A stretch of 52,305 bases of DNA from Bacteroidales bacterium (GTDB taxonomy: Bacteria > Bacteroidota > Bacteroidia > Bacteroidales > FEN-979): NCBI GenBank assembly GCA_014860625.1, contig JACZJJ010000006.1:1-52305 (forward strand), given 5' to 3'. Shown one piece after another: positions 7,345 through 16,003 of this stretch. The position numbers and the translations under genes were made by a program. How positions within the stretch are numbered: position 1 is the first letter of the stretch; every line of letters begins with the position of its first letter. The notes below the pieces were generated by a model. That model worked only from the letters and a program-made list of their open reading frames with translations, ran no database searches and had not been told where the DNA came from.

Positions 7345-8859
7345 ATGAAAAATGCTGTTTTTTTCACATCTGGCAAAGGCAATCATTACCTGTACAGTCC
7401 ATACAGGAACCAGCTTAAACTATGTCATCCCATAACCGTTCACCTCTTCTCTCTCGAAAAGAAAGGCATAAACCTGAGCCAGTGGCTTGCCACCATCAAA
7501 AAACAGGGAAACCTCTCTCTTGAAAACACAGGCACCTTCTCCTACGAAGAGGTGAGGTATCAGTTCAAAAAATACCGTTTCCTTAAGCGGAATGATTTCC
7601 TGAAACAAACCAAAGACATCAATATTGACGGAAGACTGAAAGTATCCGATGTCAAAAAAAACATCACTTCTGTCAAGCAAATTATTTTTGAAGTGACGGA
7701 AGACTGCAATCTTGATTGCACCTATTGTACCTACAGTAAATTCTATATCAACAAGGAGAGACACGATAGTTACCTGACTTTTGAAAATGTACGGCATACG
7801 CTTAGCAAACTGATCTCCAAACGAATAGCATCACCGTCAAACCATCTCTTCATCAGCTTTTACGGAGGTGAACCACTGAAGAACTTCGAGTTCATTGAAA
7901 AGGTATTGGAATATACAAGCACCTTCCCAAAGGAGCAGATTTCCTTCACCTACTCCCTTTCGAGCAACGGACTCCTGCTGAAGAAATACATCCATTTTCT
8001 GGCAAAACATGAATTTGAACTCTCAATCAGCCTCGATGGAGATGAAGTGGCAAACTCCTTCAGGGTAACCAGGAACAACAAACCATCGTTCGATATTATT
8101 ACCAGAAACCTGGATTACACCAGGACTCAATATCCCGACTACTTCGCCAACAAGATCAGTTTCCTGACGGTTCTTCACAACCGCAATTCCATCAAATCGG
8201 TCTACGCTTTTTTCATGGAGAAGTACGGCAAGGTACCCCAGATGTCGGATGTCAATCCGATCAACCTGAACCCGGAGCACGAGCAGGAGTTCAGAGAAAC
8301 GTTGCAATCGAGGTCCATCACTCCCCAGGAAGAGAAAGAGACAATCCGGAAAATGGAAACGCATCATCCCAAAGTGAGGGAGACGGCCAAAGTGCTTGAA
8401 TACTACTCTGGCTTCGTCTTTAAAAACTACCTCGAGATGATTTCACGAAAAAAAGGGAAGAACACTTCCAAGAAGTTCATACCAACGGCCACCTGCACCC
8501 CCTTTTCCATCCGTGCCTATTTCTCTGCCCACAACACCATTCTTCCCTGCGAACATATCAGTCCGTTCCATGAGATCGGCTCCTATTCCGACGAAAGTCT
8601 CAACCTCGACCCTACGGGCATCGCGACACTATATAACCGATATTACGACAAGATCTCCAGGTTCTGCAGCAAATGCTACTTCGTTGACAACTGCCAGGAG
8701 TGCATCTTCAATACCGGAATAGAGACTGACCATCCCTCCTGCTCCGCATATACCCGCGAACCAGGCTTCAGAGAGCACCTGAAGAAGCACTATTCCAGCA
8801 TTGAAGATGAGTATTCCTTCTATCAGAAAACCACCCAAAGCACTCTTCATGAAGGATAG
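7345..8859 (+). CDS. Radical SAM/SPASM peptide maturase, GG-Bacteroidales type
   Basis: Radical SAM enzyme of 504 residues predicted to modify the precursor encoded just upstream. Residues of about 1-110 form an N-terminal peptide-binding-like region. The radical SAM core begins with FEVTEDCNLDCTYCTYSKFY, giving the CxxxCxxC cluster ligands Cys121, Cys125 and Cys128, followed by FISFYGGEPLKNFEF (the GGE motif). The C-terminal SPASM-type region supplies further cysteines for auxiliary iron-sulfur clusters (ATCTPF, LPCEHIS, RFCSKCYFVDNCQECIF, HPSCSAY). The layout fits the TIGR04148 family of Bacteroidales peptide maturases (recalled). Its end overlaps the next gene by 11 bp. The reaction (for example thioether, C-C bond or epimerisation) cannot be told from sequence. 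Confidence 0.88.
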   Translation: MKNAVFFTSGKGNHYLYSPYRNQLKLCHPITVHLFSLEKKGINLSQWLATIKKQGNLSLENTGTFSYEEVRYQFKKYRFLKRNDFLKQTKDINIDGRLKVSDVKKNITSVKQIIFEVTEDCNLDCTYCTYSKFYINKERHDSYLTFENVRHTLSKLISKRIASPSNHLFISFYGGEPLKNFEFIEKVLEYTSTFPKEQISFTYSLSSNGLLLKKYIHFLAKHEFELSISLDGDEVANSFRVTRNNKPSFDIITRNLDYTRTQYPDYFANKISFLTVLHNRNSIKSVYAFFMEKYGKVPQMSDVNPINLNPEHEQEFRETLQSRSITPQEEKETIRKMETHHPKVRETAKVLEYYSGFVFKNYLEMISRKKGKNTSKKFIPTATCTPFSIRAYFSAHNTILPCEHISPFHEIGSYSDESLNLDPTGIATLYNRYYDKISRFCSKCYFVDNCQECIFNTGIETDHPSCSAYTREPGFREHLKKHYSSIEDEYSFYQKTTQSTLHEG

Positions 8860-10129
8860 CTCGCCCTGGCTGTTTCTGGAACCCTATGTTCAACTGCTTC
8901 GCCGGGATGATTCCCTACTTGTCTACAATACCATCAGCAAAGCGGTGTTGGAGATTGATCTTACCGGCAGCCTGTCTGAACTGGCCGACGAGCTGACAAA
9001 CCCCGAAAACGGCTATGTGGTTCCTCTTTCTATGGATCAGTTGCAGGATGCAGATATTCAGGAGTTTGTAAACCAGCTCCGGGGTTATTTTATGGGCGAC
9101 CTCCTCGATCCATCCTGGTCGGCGGGAAAACCGGTGAACCTGATGCCTGAGCCCCTGGTCAAACATGGCCTCATGCCTCCCGCCAGCAAGGGATCTGTCA
9201 TGAATACGGGGCTGGAGGTGCGAAATTACCTGCAGGAGATCACCCTTTACCTGAATACGGGCCCGGATGCCGGCGAAAGTCCTTTGGCAGAAGCCGGCTT
9301 TCAGTTCACCTATCCGGATCTCTTTTCAGAGAAAGCGTTGGAGATGCACATCAATCTTTTCCGGGCACTGGTTGATGATGTCAATCAGTATACTCCTACC
9401 CTGATCCATCTCACCGGGAAAAACCTGCTGGAATACCCCGCTCTTGAACAGGCGATCAGCCATCTTACTTCCAGCCCCTTCCAGAAGAAATACCACATCC
9501 TTGCCCGGCAATGGAACAGACGGATCATCCCGGTTATCCTCGCTCAGAAAAATACCTCTATGGCTGTGTACATCACGTTCCCTGTCCCCTCGGATGTCAT
9601 TGCCTCTTTTCTGACTGATTTACCGGATGCGAAACTGCTGAAAAAGATTGAGTTCAACCTGATTGTCAGCAGCCAGGAAGAGCTTGTGATGGCTCTGAAA
9701 ATAGCAGATGACCTCGAACTGACCAATGTCTACTTCAAGCCTCTCTTTACCGGAGAGAACCTGGATTTTTTCCGGGAGAATGTATTTGTTTCCAAAGAAG
9801 AGATTCTTGTTGCCCAACCCGACCAAAAACAGGTATTCTCAAGAAACTCCATCAACGAAAACGATTTTGGCAAACTCTCCATCCTTCCCGGAGGAGAAGT
9901 TTTTGCTAACCTGAATGATCCATCCATCGGAAATGCTACCACTCACTCCCTGGTTGACCTGGTATCAGAAGAACTCAGAAACGGCGTCAGCTGGCAGCGT
10001 TCACGTAAAATTGTCGCTCCCTGCAGCGGATGCCTCTATCAATTTCTCTGTCCGCCGATCAGTTCCTACGAGGTCTTCATGAAACGATACAATTTCTGTA
10101 ATGTCTATCCAAACGGGGAGGAGTTATGA
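8849..10129 (+). CDS. Pseudo-radical-SAM partner protein
   Basis: A 426-residue companion of the maturase. The start at 8849 gives MKDSSPWLFLEPYVQLL, which resembles the beginning of the pseudo-rSAM/GG-Bacteroidales family (TIGR04150, recalled); an in-frame ATG at 8801 lies well inside the maturase gene and is not preferred. The protein appears to keep a radical-SAM-like barrel but lacks the CxxxCxxC motif, so it should not cleave SAM. The C-terminus retains a cysteine cluster reminiscent of SPASM domains (APCSGCLYQFLC, then YNFCNVY). A role as scaffold, peptide-binding partner or auxiliary-cluster donor is inferred. It overlaps the maturase by 11 bp and the permease by 4 bp, so all three should be made together. 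Confidence 0.82.
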   Translation: MKDSSPWLFLEPYVQLLRRDDSLLVYNTISKAVLEIDLTGSLSELADELTNPENGYVVPLSMDQLQDADIQEFVNQLRGYFMGDLLDPSWSAGKPVNLMPEPLVKHGLMPPASKGSVMNTGLEVRNYLQEITLYLNTGPDAGESPLAEAGFQFTYPDLFSEKALEMHINLFRALVDDVNQYTPTLIHLTGKNLLEYPALEQAISHLTSSPFQKKYHILARQWNRRIIPVILAQKNTSMAVYITFPVPSDVIASFLTDLPDAKLLKKIEFNLIVSSQEELVMALKIADDLELTNVYFKPLFTGENLDFFRENVFVSKEEILVAQPDQKQVFSRNSINENDFGKLSILPGGEVFANLNDPSIGNATTHSLVDLVSEELRNGVSWQRSRKIVAPCSGCLYQFLCPPISSYEVFMKRYNFCNVYPNGEEL

Positions 10130-12513
10130 ACTGGAACGCGTTTGTGACATCTTACCGGTTCATCCTCAAGAGCAAGATCTTCACGGTGATCAACCTGACC
10201 GGTCTGACTGCCGGATTAACGGTCTCTTTCTTTCTTCTTATTTACATCATCAACGAACTCAGCTTTAACTCCAACTACAGTCAGAGTGACCGGATCTTCC
10301 GGATCATCAAGCATACCGAAGAGGCAACCATTCCCTCCTCTCCCGCTCTCCTTCCTGATCGGTTGCGGGAGGTGACTGGCGGCATCCGGGAAACGGGAGC
10401 GCTGGTATCGATGCCATTCATGACAGGGGTTGTAGCTGTTAAAAAAGGTGAGAACTTCCGGGAAGAACCCGGTTTTTTCGCCGCAGACCCGAGCATTCTC
10501 GACATCCTTAATTTCAGGATCCTGGCAGGTGAAGGCCGCTCGGGACTGGAGAATCCGGGGTCGGTTGTTCTTTCACAAACCGCCGCCCGGAACTATTTTG
10601 GAGAGATCAGCCCGGTCGGGAAAAAATTGGTGATTCAGTCTGGCGGAATCCCTGATACACTGACTGTAACCGGTGTTTTTAAAGACCTCCCCTGGAATTC
10701 CACACTGCAAATTGATTTTATCGCTGGGATTGACCTGTTGAAATATGTGCTTGCGGAGTTGGGTGTCGACTATCAGTCAGAAGCAGAACAATACAGGGAT
10801 GATTATTCAGAAAACTATATCCTGGTTGATCATGCCGGACGGATACCGGAACTGATGAGCCAGCTTCCGGCTCTGCAGGATACCCTGGGCTTCACCGGGA
10901 GGGACATCTCCTTCTCCTTTCAGAACATCCGGGATATTCACCTTGAGTCGGAAGAGATCTCCAACGACTTCCATCAAAAAGGGACACGGTCTGCCCTCTT
11001 TTATTACGGGTCCCTTGCTTTCGCCATCCTGCTGCTGGCAGGCATCAACTATTCCATCCTCAGTACCGCACGGTCAGCCATGCGGTTCAAGGAGATTGGC
11101 GTAAGGAAGGTGCTGGGTGCCACCAAACGTGAACTTCGGGTACAGGTTCTCACCGAATCGATCCTCCTTACCTCGCTGGCATTGCCATTGTCGTTCCTGG
11201 TTCTGGGATTTGTCGAACCGTTTGCGGATAAGCTCTATGGGTACAACGTCCAGCTGTACACCTGGAACATGCTGATTTACATTCCGCTCTTTGCACTCAT
11301 TACCCTGATTATCGGTGTCATCTCAGGAGGGTACCTGGCTGTTTACCTCTCCGCCCTCAATCCGTTGAAAGCCCTGAAAAACCAGATCTTCAAGCGTCAG
11401 CGCTTCAGCCTGAGCAAAATCTTTATCATACTGCAACTCCTCATCACCCTCTTTCTCCTGGGCTGCGTACTCATCATCTTTTCGCAACTCAACTACTGCC
11501 TCACATCCAACAGCGGCATCCTGAAGAAGAATCTGCTAATCGTATCGTTCAATCCGGGTGAGTTTCAATCCTACCCTGAACTTCGGGACCGGATCAGGGA
11601 GGAAAGCGATGTTCTTTCTGTTTCAGGAAGCTCCATGATCCCGCCTACAAACGATGTCTCTTACAGCACATATGTGATCCAGTATTCTGATACGCTGACC
11701 GTTGCCCATTCTCTGGAAAAGTACTTTGTAGACGAAGACTTTTTCAACACCCTGGGCATTGGTGTGCTGGCCGGTGAAGACATCATGAAACCGGATACCG
11801 GTCAGTCCAGAACCCCGGTAATCCTCAACCAGGCAGCAGAGAAGCTGATGCATCTTCCCCAACCTGTCGGCACGTCACTGGGAACCATCATCATAACAGG
11901 TATTGTCAGGGATTTCAACATTCACTCCCTCCATTCGAAAATCACACCTGCGGTATTCATTTACGACCCTTCCGCATGCAAATATATTATTGTACGCTGC
12001 AAACCGGGGAGTGTTGACATGGTGCGTGAAGCCGCCAGGAACCATTGGAACTCGCTTGCTCCCGGACTGCCGTTCAACAGTGCTACATACGATGACGAGC
12101 TGAACCAGATGTATTCGCATGAGCAGCAACTGGGACAGATGGTGGCCTCTTTCTCCTTTCTGGCATTCCTGATTACCGGCATGGGTCTCTTTGGCCTTGC
12201 ACTTCTGATGATTGAACGTCGGCTGAAAGAGATTGCCGTGAGGAAGATCTTTGGAGCCAGCAACAACGACATCTTATTCCGGATGCAGAAAGAGTTTCTG
12301 ATATACCTTCTGTTCGCCTCCCTTATCTCTGTACCAATCACATGGTATGTCATGAGTGGCTGGCTCTCATCATTTTACTATCGGGTACCGATGCACTGGT
12401 ACCTGTTTGTGATCGCTATCCTGGGGATTACGATCTTTGTCTCCTCGATCATTACGATCAGAACATGGATCGTACTGCGTAAAAATCTGATAAACGTGCT
12501 GAAGTATGAGTAG
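10126..12513 (+). CDS. FtsX/MacB-type ABC permease
   Basis: Inner-membrane ABC permease of 795 residues. It has the double-FtsX architecture common in Bacteroidota: an N-terminal transmembrane helix (near VINLTGLTAGLTVSFFLLIY), a MacB periplasmic-core domain, three helices with the FtsX signature (RFKEIGVRKVLGATKRELRV), a second helix-plus-core unit starting near residue 430, and a final FtsX bundle (RRLKEIAVRKIFGASNNDIL). It has no ATPase domain; the likely partner is the MacB-type ATPase at 15259 in the same cluster. Such systems commonly work in peptide efflux, self-immunity or envelope-stress sensing. It overlaps its neighbours by 4 and 8 bp, placing it inside the biosynthetic operon. Confidence 0.88.
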   Translation: MNWNAFVTSYRFILKSKIFTVINLTGLTAGLTVSFFLLIYIINELSFNSNYSQSDRIFRIIKHTEEATIPSSPALLPDRLREVTGGIRETGALVSMPFMTGVVAVKKGENFREEPGFFAADPSILDILNFRILAGEGRSGLENPGSVVLSQTAARNYFGEISPVGKKLVIQSGGIPDTLTVTGVFKDLPWNSTLQIDFIAGIDLLKYVLAELGVDYQSEAEQYRDDYSENYILVDHAGRIPELMSQLPALQDTLGFTGRDISFSFQNIRDIHLESEEISNDFHQKGTRSALFYYGSLAFAILLLAGINYSILSTARSAMRFKEIGVRKVLGATKRELRVQVLTESILLTSLALPLSFLVLGFVEPFADKLYGYNVQLYTWNMLIYIPLFALITLIIGVISGGYLAVYLSALNPLKALKNQIFKRQRFSLSKIFIILQLLITLFLLGCVLIIFSQLNYCLTSNSGILKKNLLIVSFNPGEFQSYPELRDRIREESDVLSVSGSSMIPPTNDVSYSTYVIQYSDTLTVAHSLEKYFVDEDFFNTLGIGVLAGEDIMKPDTGQSRTPVILNQAAEKLMHLPQPVGTSLGTIIITGIVRDFNIHSLHSKITPAVFIYDPSACKYIIVRCKPGSVDMVREAARNHWNSLAPGLPFNSATYDDELNQMYSHEQQLGQMVASFSFLAFLITGMGLFGLALLMIERRLKEIAVRKIFGASNNDILFRMQKEFLIYLLFASLISVPITWYVMSGWLSSFYYRVPMHWYLFVIAILGITIFVSSIITIRTWIVLRKNLINVLKYE

Positions 12514-14710
12514 GTTCCCATTCTCACGGCAACTTGACACCATGGATTGCGGGCCTGCCTGCCTCCAGATGATCACCCGTTTCCATGGGAAGAGCTACTC
12601 CCTCTCCACTTTGCGCGACCTCTCCCACATCACCCGCGACGGAGTGACCATGCTGGGCATCAGCGATGCCGCCGAAGAGATCGGATATAAAACACTTGGC
12701 GTGAAGATCAGTCTTGAAGAGCTTCTCAATGAAGCTCCGCTGCCCTGTATCCTTCACTGGCAGCAAAACCACTTTGTTGTGCTTTACAAGGTGAAAATCC
12801 GCGCAAAAAAGCGGATCTTCTGCATAGCAGATCCTGCCATCGGGAACGTATCGTTCAACGAGGAGGAGTTCATGCAGCGATGGCTTGCCGAGGTGAATCC
12901 CGAAGATGAGCAGAAAGGGATCTGCCTGCTTCTTGAACCCGGCGAAGCATTTCATACCAGGAGCGATGAGGGAACGGGGCTGTCGCGGTTGCGTTTTATC
13001 TTCAGCTACCTGAAACCTCACCGGAAACTTTTTGCCCAGCTGGTTCTGGGGATGCTCCTCGGAAGCCTCTTTATGCTGATCTTCCCTTTCCTTACACAAT
13101 CGATCATCGACGTGGGGATTCAAAATCAGGACCTGACATTCATCTCCCTTGTTCTGCTGGCCATGATGGCCCTCTTTCTCGGACAGATTTCGGTGGAATT
13201 CATACGGGGCTGGATCCTGCTGCATATCAGCACCCGGATCAACATCTCCCTGATTTCCGACTTCCTGATCAAGATCATGAAGCTGCCTATCGGATTCTTC
13301 GACTCCAGGCGAACCGGTGACCTGATCCAGCGGATCCTCGACCACGACCGGATCCAGTCGTTCCTTACGATGAGTTCCCTCAGCATCCTCTTCTCTATCG
13401 TCAACTTCATCATCTTCGGATTGGTTCTTCTTGCTTATAATTCGCTGATCTTCATTGTTTTCCTCTCCGGAAGCCTGCTCTACGCACTCTGGGTCTACCT
13501 GTTTATGAAACGACGCAAAGAGCTTGACTATGCCCGGTTCTCCTACATGGCCGAAAACCAGGGGAACCTGTTCCAGCTCGTTACCGGTATGCAGGAAATC
13601 AAGCTGAACAATTGCGAAACGGAGAAACGCTGGGATTGGGAAAAGATCCAGGCAAAACTGTTCAGGGTGAACCTGAAAAGCCTCTCCCTATCGCAGTATC
13701 AGAATGTGGGAGCGCTCTTTTTCATTCGCACCAAAGATATCCTGATCATCTTTCTCTCTGCTTCCCTGGTGCTGAAAGGGGAACTCACCCTGGGGATGAT
13801 GCTGGCTATCCAGTATATCCTGGGCCAGGTCAACAATCCGGTTGAGCAGATGGTGAACTTCATCCGGGAGGCACAGGATGCAAACATCAGCATGGCCCGT
13901 CTCGATGAAGTGAGCTCGCTGAAAGATGAAGAGGGGCCGGAGGAGTCGATGGTCACCAGCATCCCTGCGGAACACGGCATCCGGATCAACAACCTTTCAT
14001 TTCAATATGAGGGACCTCACTCCCCCTTTGTCCTTCAGGAGCTGAGTCTGGATATCCCCGACAAAAAGATCACAGCCATCGTGGGGCCCAGCGGCAGCGG
14101 CAAAACCACCCTGATCAAGCTGATGATGGGCTTCTATCCTCCCGTAACGGGATCTGTTTCGGTTGGCGATCTGCCGTTACAAACCATCTCTCCAAGGTAT
14201 TGGAGAAGTGTTTGCGGCGCCGTCATGCAGGAGGGGTTCATCTTTTCAGATACCATTTCCAGCAATATCGCCATGAGTCGCGAGCATGTGAATCCGGAAA
14301 AGCTGAACCGGGCGATCCGGATCGCCAACCTCACAGAATTTATCGAATCCCTGCCAACGGGGCTCCAGACCAAGATCGGACCCGAGGGCCACGGCATCAG
14401 CGAAGGACAGAAACAACGGATCCTGATCGCCCGGGCTGTCTACAAAGATCCGGAGTTCATCTTTTTCGACGAAGCCACCAACTCCCTCGATGCCAACAAT
14501 GAACGGATGATTATTGACAACCTGAACGATTTCTTCTCCGGGAAAACAGTCGTCGTGGTTGCACACAGGCTAAGTACGGTAAAAAATGCCGATCAGATCG
14601 TTGTCCTCGACCAGGGGTGTATCGTCGAGCAAGGCACCCACAAGGAGTTAACTGCCTTGAAGGGAGCTTATTATGAATTGGTAAAAAATCAACTTGAATT
14701 GGGATACTGA
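12506..14710 (+). CDS. C39-peptidase ABC exporter (bacteriocin-type)
   Basis: Combined leader peptidase and exporter of 734 residues, in the PCAT family. The N-terminal C39 cysteine protease domain has DTMDCGPACLQMI with Cys15, His89 in NHFVVLYKV, and Asp109 in IADPAIG as the likely catalytic triad. A six-helix ABC membrane domain spans about residues 165-440. The nucleotide-binding domain has Walker A GPSGSGKTT (Lys533), a signature GISEGQKQR, Walker B FIFFDEATNSLD and the switch histidine in VVVAHRLSTV. It should cut the precursor after Gly24-Gly25 and export the core peptide. It overlaps the permease by 8 bp, and the short adaptor starts 2 bp after its stop. Confidence 0.93.
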   Translation: MSRFPFSRQLDTMDCGPACLQMITRFHGKSYSLSTLRDLSHITRDGVTMLGISDAAEEIGYKTLGVKISLEELLNEAPLPCILHWQQNHFVVLYKVKIRAKKRIFCIADPAIGNVSFNEEEFMQRWLAEVNPEDEQKGICLLLEPGEAFHTRSDEGTGLSRLRFIFSYLKPHRKLFAQLVLGMLLGSLFMLIFPFLTQSIIDVGIQNQDLTFISLVLLAMMALFLGQISVEFIRGWILLHISTRINISLISDFLIKIMKLPIGFFDSRRTGDLIQRILDHDRIQSFLTMSSLSILFSIVNFIIFGLVLLAYNSLIFIVFLSGSLLYALWVYLFMKRRKELDYARFSYMAENQGNLFQLVTGMQEIKLNNCETEKRWDWEKIQAKLFRVNLKSLSLSQYQNVGALFFIRTKDILIIFLSASLVLKGELTLGMMLAIQYILGQVNNPVEQMVNFIREAQDANISMARLDEVSSLKDEEGPEESMVTSIPAEHGIRINNLSFQYEGPHSPFVLQELSLDIPDKKITAIVGPSGSGKTTLIKLMMGFYPPVTGSVSVGDLPLQTISPRYWRSVCGAVMQEGFIFSDTISSNIAMSREHVNPEKLNRAIRIANLTEFIESLPTGLQTKIGPEGHGISEGQKQRILIARAVYKDPEFIFFDEATNSLDANNERMIIDNLNDFFSGKTVVVVAHRLSTVKNADQIVVLDQGCIVEQGTHKELTALKGAYYELVKNQLELGY

Positions 14711-14711
14711 G

Positions 14712-15248
14712 ATGGAACATCAACCAAAAGATCGGGGAAAATACAGTCCGGAAGTAGAAGAGATCCTGCACAAAAGGCCTTCCCTGCTGGTGCGCAAGGG
14801 GATTTTCCTGCTGACGATACTCGTGATTCTGCTCCTGATCACCTCACAGTTCATCAAATACCCCGAACGGCTGGCAGCATCGCTCATGTTTGTCACCCTT
14901 TCCGACAGCACCCCTGGCCCGGGGTATGGCGAAGTGATCCTTACCGAAGCTGCCGCTTCTATCGTGCAGGTTGGACAACCGGTGGTGATGGTTTTAAGTA
15001 GTGAGGACGGGAAGTCGGGAAGTTGGGAGGTAACCGGCAACGTTGGGGAGCTGGTTTCACTGGGGCAGGGAGATTACTTCCGGGTGGTGATCTTGCCGGA
15101 TGCAGAGGATCTCCCCGAAACCCTGAATGCTGTCAGGAATGTATTCGCAGGGGCTGAAGGAACTGCCTACATCATGATCGGTGAAACAAGTTTATTGGAA
15201 AAAATTTTAAATCCGGTTTTTGCAGTCTTCCGGTCTGCAGACCAATAG
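14712..15248 (+). CDS. Very short HlyD-like membrane adaptor
   Basis: Protein of 178 residues using the ATG at 14712, 2 bp after the exporter stop (an in-frame ATG at 14694 would overlap the exporter). It begins with a cytoplasmic stretch typical of Bacteroidota HlyD-type adaptors (SPEVEEILHKRPSLLVRKG), one transmembrane helix near residues 29-46, and FIKYPERLAASLMFVT. It then moves straight into sequence resembling the C-terminal beta-barrel (VGQPVVMVLSSEDG, VTGNVGELVSLGQGDYFRVV) and the usual last segment (GTAYIMIGETSLLEKILNPVF). The lipoyl halves and the long helical hairpin of ordinary 400-residue adaptors are absent. The frame is intact, so this may be a genuine mini-adaptor rather than a decayed gene. 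Confidence 0.72.
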   Translation: MEHQPKDRGKYSPEVEEILHKRPSLLVRKGIFLLTILVILLLITSQFIKYPERLAASLMFVTLSDSTPGPGYGEVILTEAAASIVQVGQPVVMVLSSEDGKSGSWEVTGNVGELVSLGQGDYFRVVILPDAEDLPETLNAVRNVFAGAEGTAYIMIGETSLLEKILNPVFAVFRSADQ

Positions 15249-15258
15249 AGAGAGTGTT

Positions 15259-15930
15259 ATGATTATAATCAACGAGTTGACGAAAGTGTTTCAGGCCGAA
15301 GACGTTCAGACGATGGCCCTGAATCGGGTGAATTTTGAGGTAAGCGAGGGTGAATTCGTAGCAATCATGGGTCCTTCCGGATGTGGGAAGTCTACTCTGC
15401 TTAACACCATCGGGATGCTGGACGAACCAACCAGTGGCAGTTATCAGTTTCTTGGACACAACATATTTGAACTTTCTGAAAAGGAGCGCTCCGCGATCCG
15501 CAAGAAAAACATCGGGTTTGTCTTTCAGAACTTCAACCTGATCGACGAGCTGAATATTTTTGAGAATGTTGAATTGCCCTTGATCTACCTGGGGATTCCC
15601 CCTCCTGAGCGGAAGATCAAAGTCACCGAAGTGCTGGAGAAGCTGGAGATGGCACACCGAAAGAAGTACTTCCCGGTGCAGCTTTCCGGCGGTCAGCAGC
15701 AACGGATTGCCATCGCCCGGGCGCTGGTGGTGAATCCGGCATTGTTATTGGCGGATGAGCCCACAGGCAACCTCGATTCACTTCACGGAGATGATGTCAT
15801 GAACCTCTTTATTAACCTGAACGATGCCGGAACTACGATTGTCATGGTTACCCACTCGGCACGCGATGCAGAATACAGCACGCGCATCGTAAACCTGTTT
15901 GACGGGAAGATTGTGTCGGAGAGGTACTAG
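15259..15930 (+). CDS. MacB/LolD-type ABC transporter ATPase
   Basis: ABC ATPase of 223 residues, starting at the ATG at 15259 behind a purine-rich AGAGAGAG; an in-frame start at 15220 would overlap the adaptor gene. Walker A is GPSGCGKST, the Q-loop is in GFVFQNFNLI, the signature LSGGQQQR is perfect, Walker B is ALLLADEPTGNLDS, and the switch histidine is in MVTHSARDAE. The family pairs with FtsX/MacB-type permeases, so the permease at 10126 is the natural partner even though the exporter and adaptor genes lie between them. It is the last gene of the plus-strand peptide cluster. Confidence 0.9.
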   Translation: MIIINELTKVFQAEDVQTMALNRVNFEVSEGEFVAIMGPSGCGKSTLLNTIGMLDEPTSGSYQFLGHNIFELSEKERSAIRKKNIGFVFQNFNLIDELNIFENVELPLIYLGIPPPERKIKVTEVLEKLEMAHRKKYFPVQLSGGQQQRIAIARALVVNPALLLADEPTGNLDSLHGDDVMNLFINLNDAGTTIVMVTHSARDAEYSTRIVNLFDGKIVSERY

Positions 15931-15965
15931 TTGTATGAGGGTATCAGGGTATGGAAATACGGATT

Positions 15966-16000
15966 TATCCAGTATCCAGTATCCAGTATCCAGTATCTAG
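15966..16000. repeat. 7-bp tandem repeat between convergent genes
   Basis: Four exact units of TATCCAG followed by one TATCTAG fill the gap between the ATPase gene and the convergent histidine-kinase gene. No stem-loop terminator is evident in this 73-bp gap. The array is probably slippage-derived. Confidence 0.85.
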
Positions 16001-16003
16001 AAT

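Noticed and set aside
14712-15248. Calling the short HlyD-like gene a pseudogene
   Set aside because: The frame is intact, starts 2 bp after the exporter and ends in the normal family C-terminus, so a genuine short form is at least as likely.
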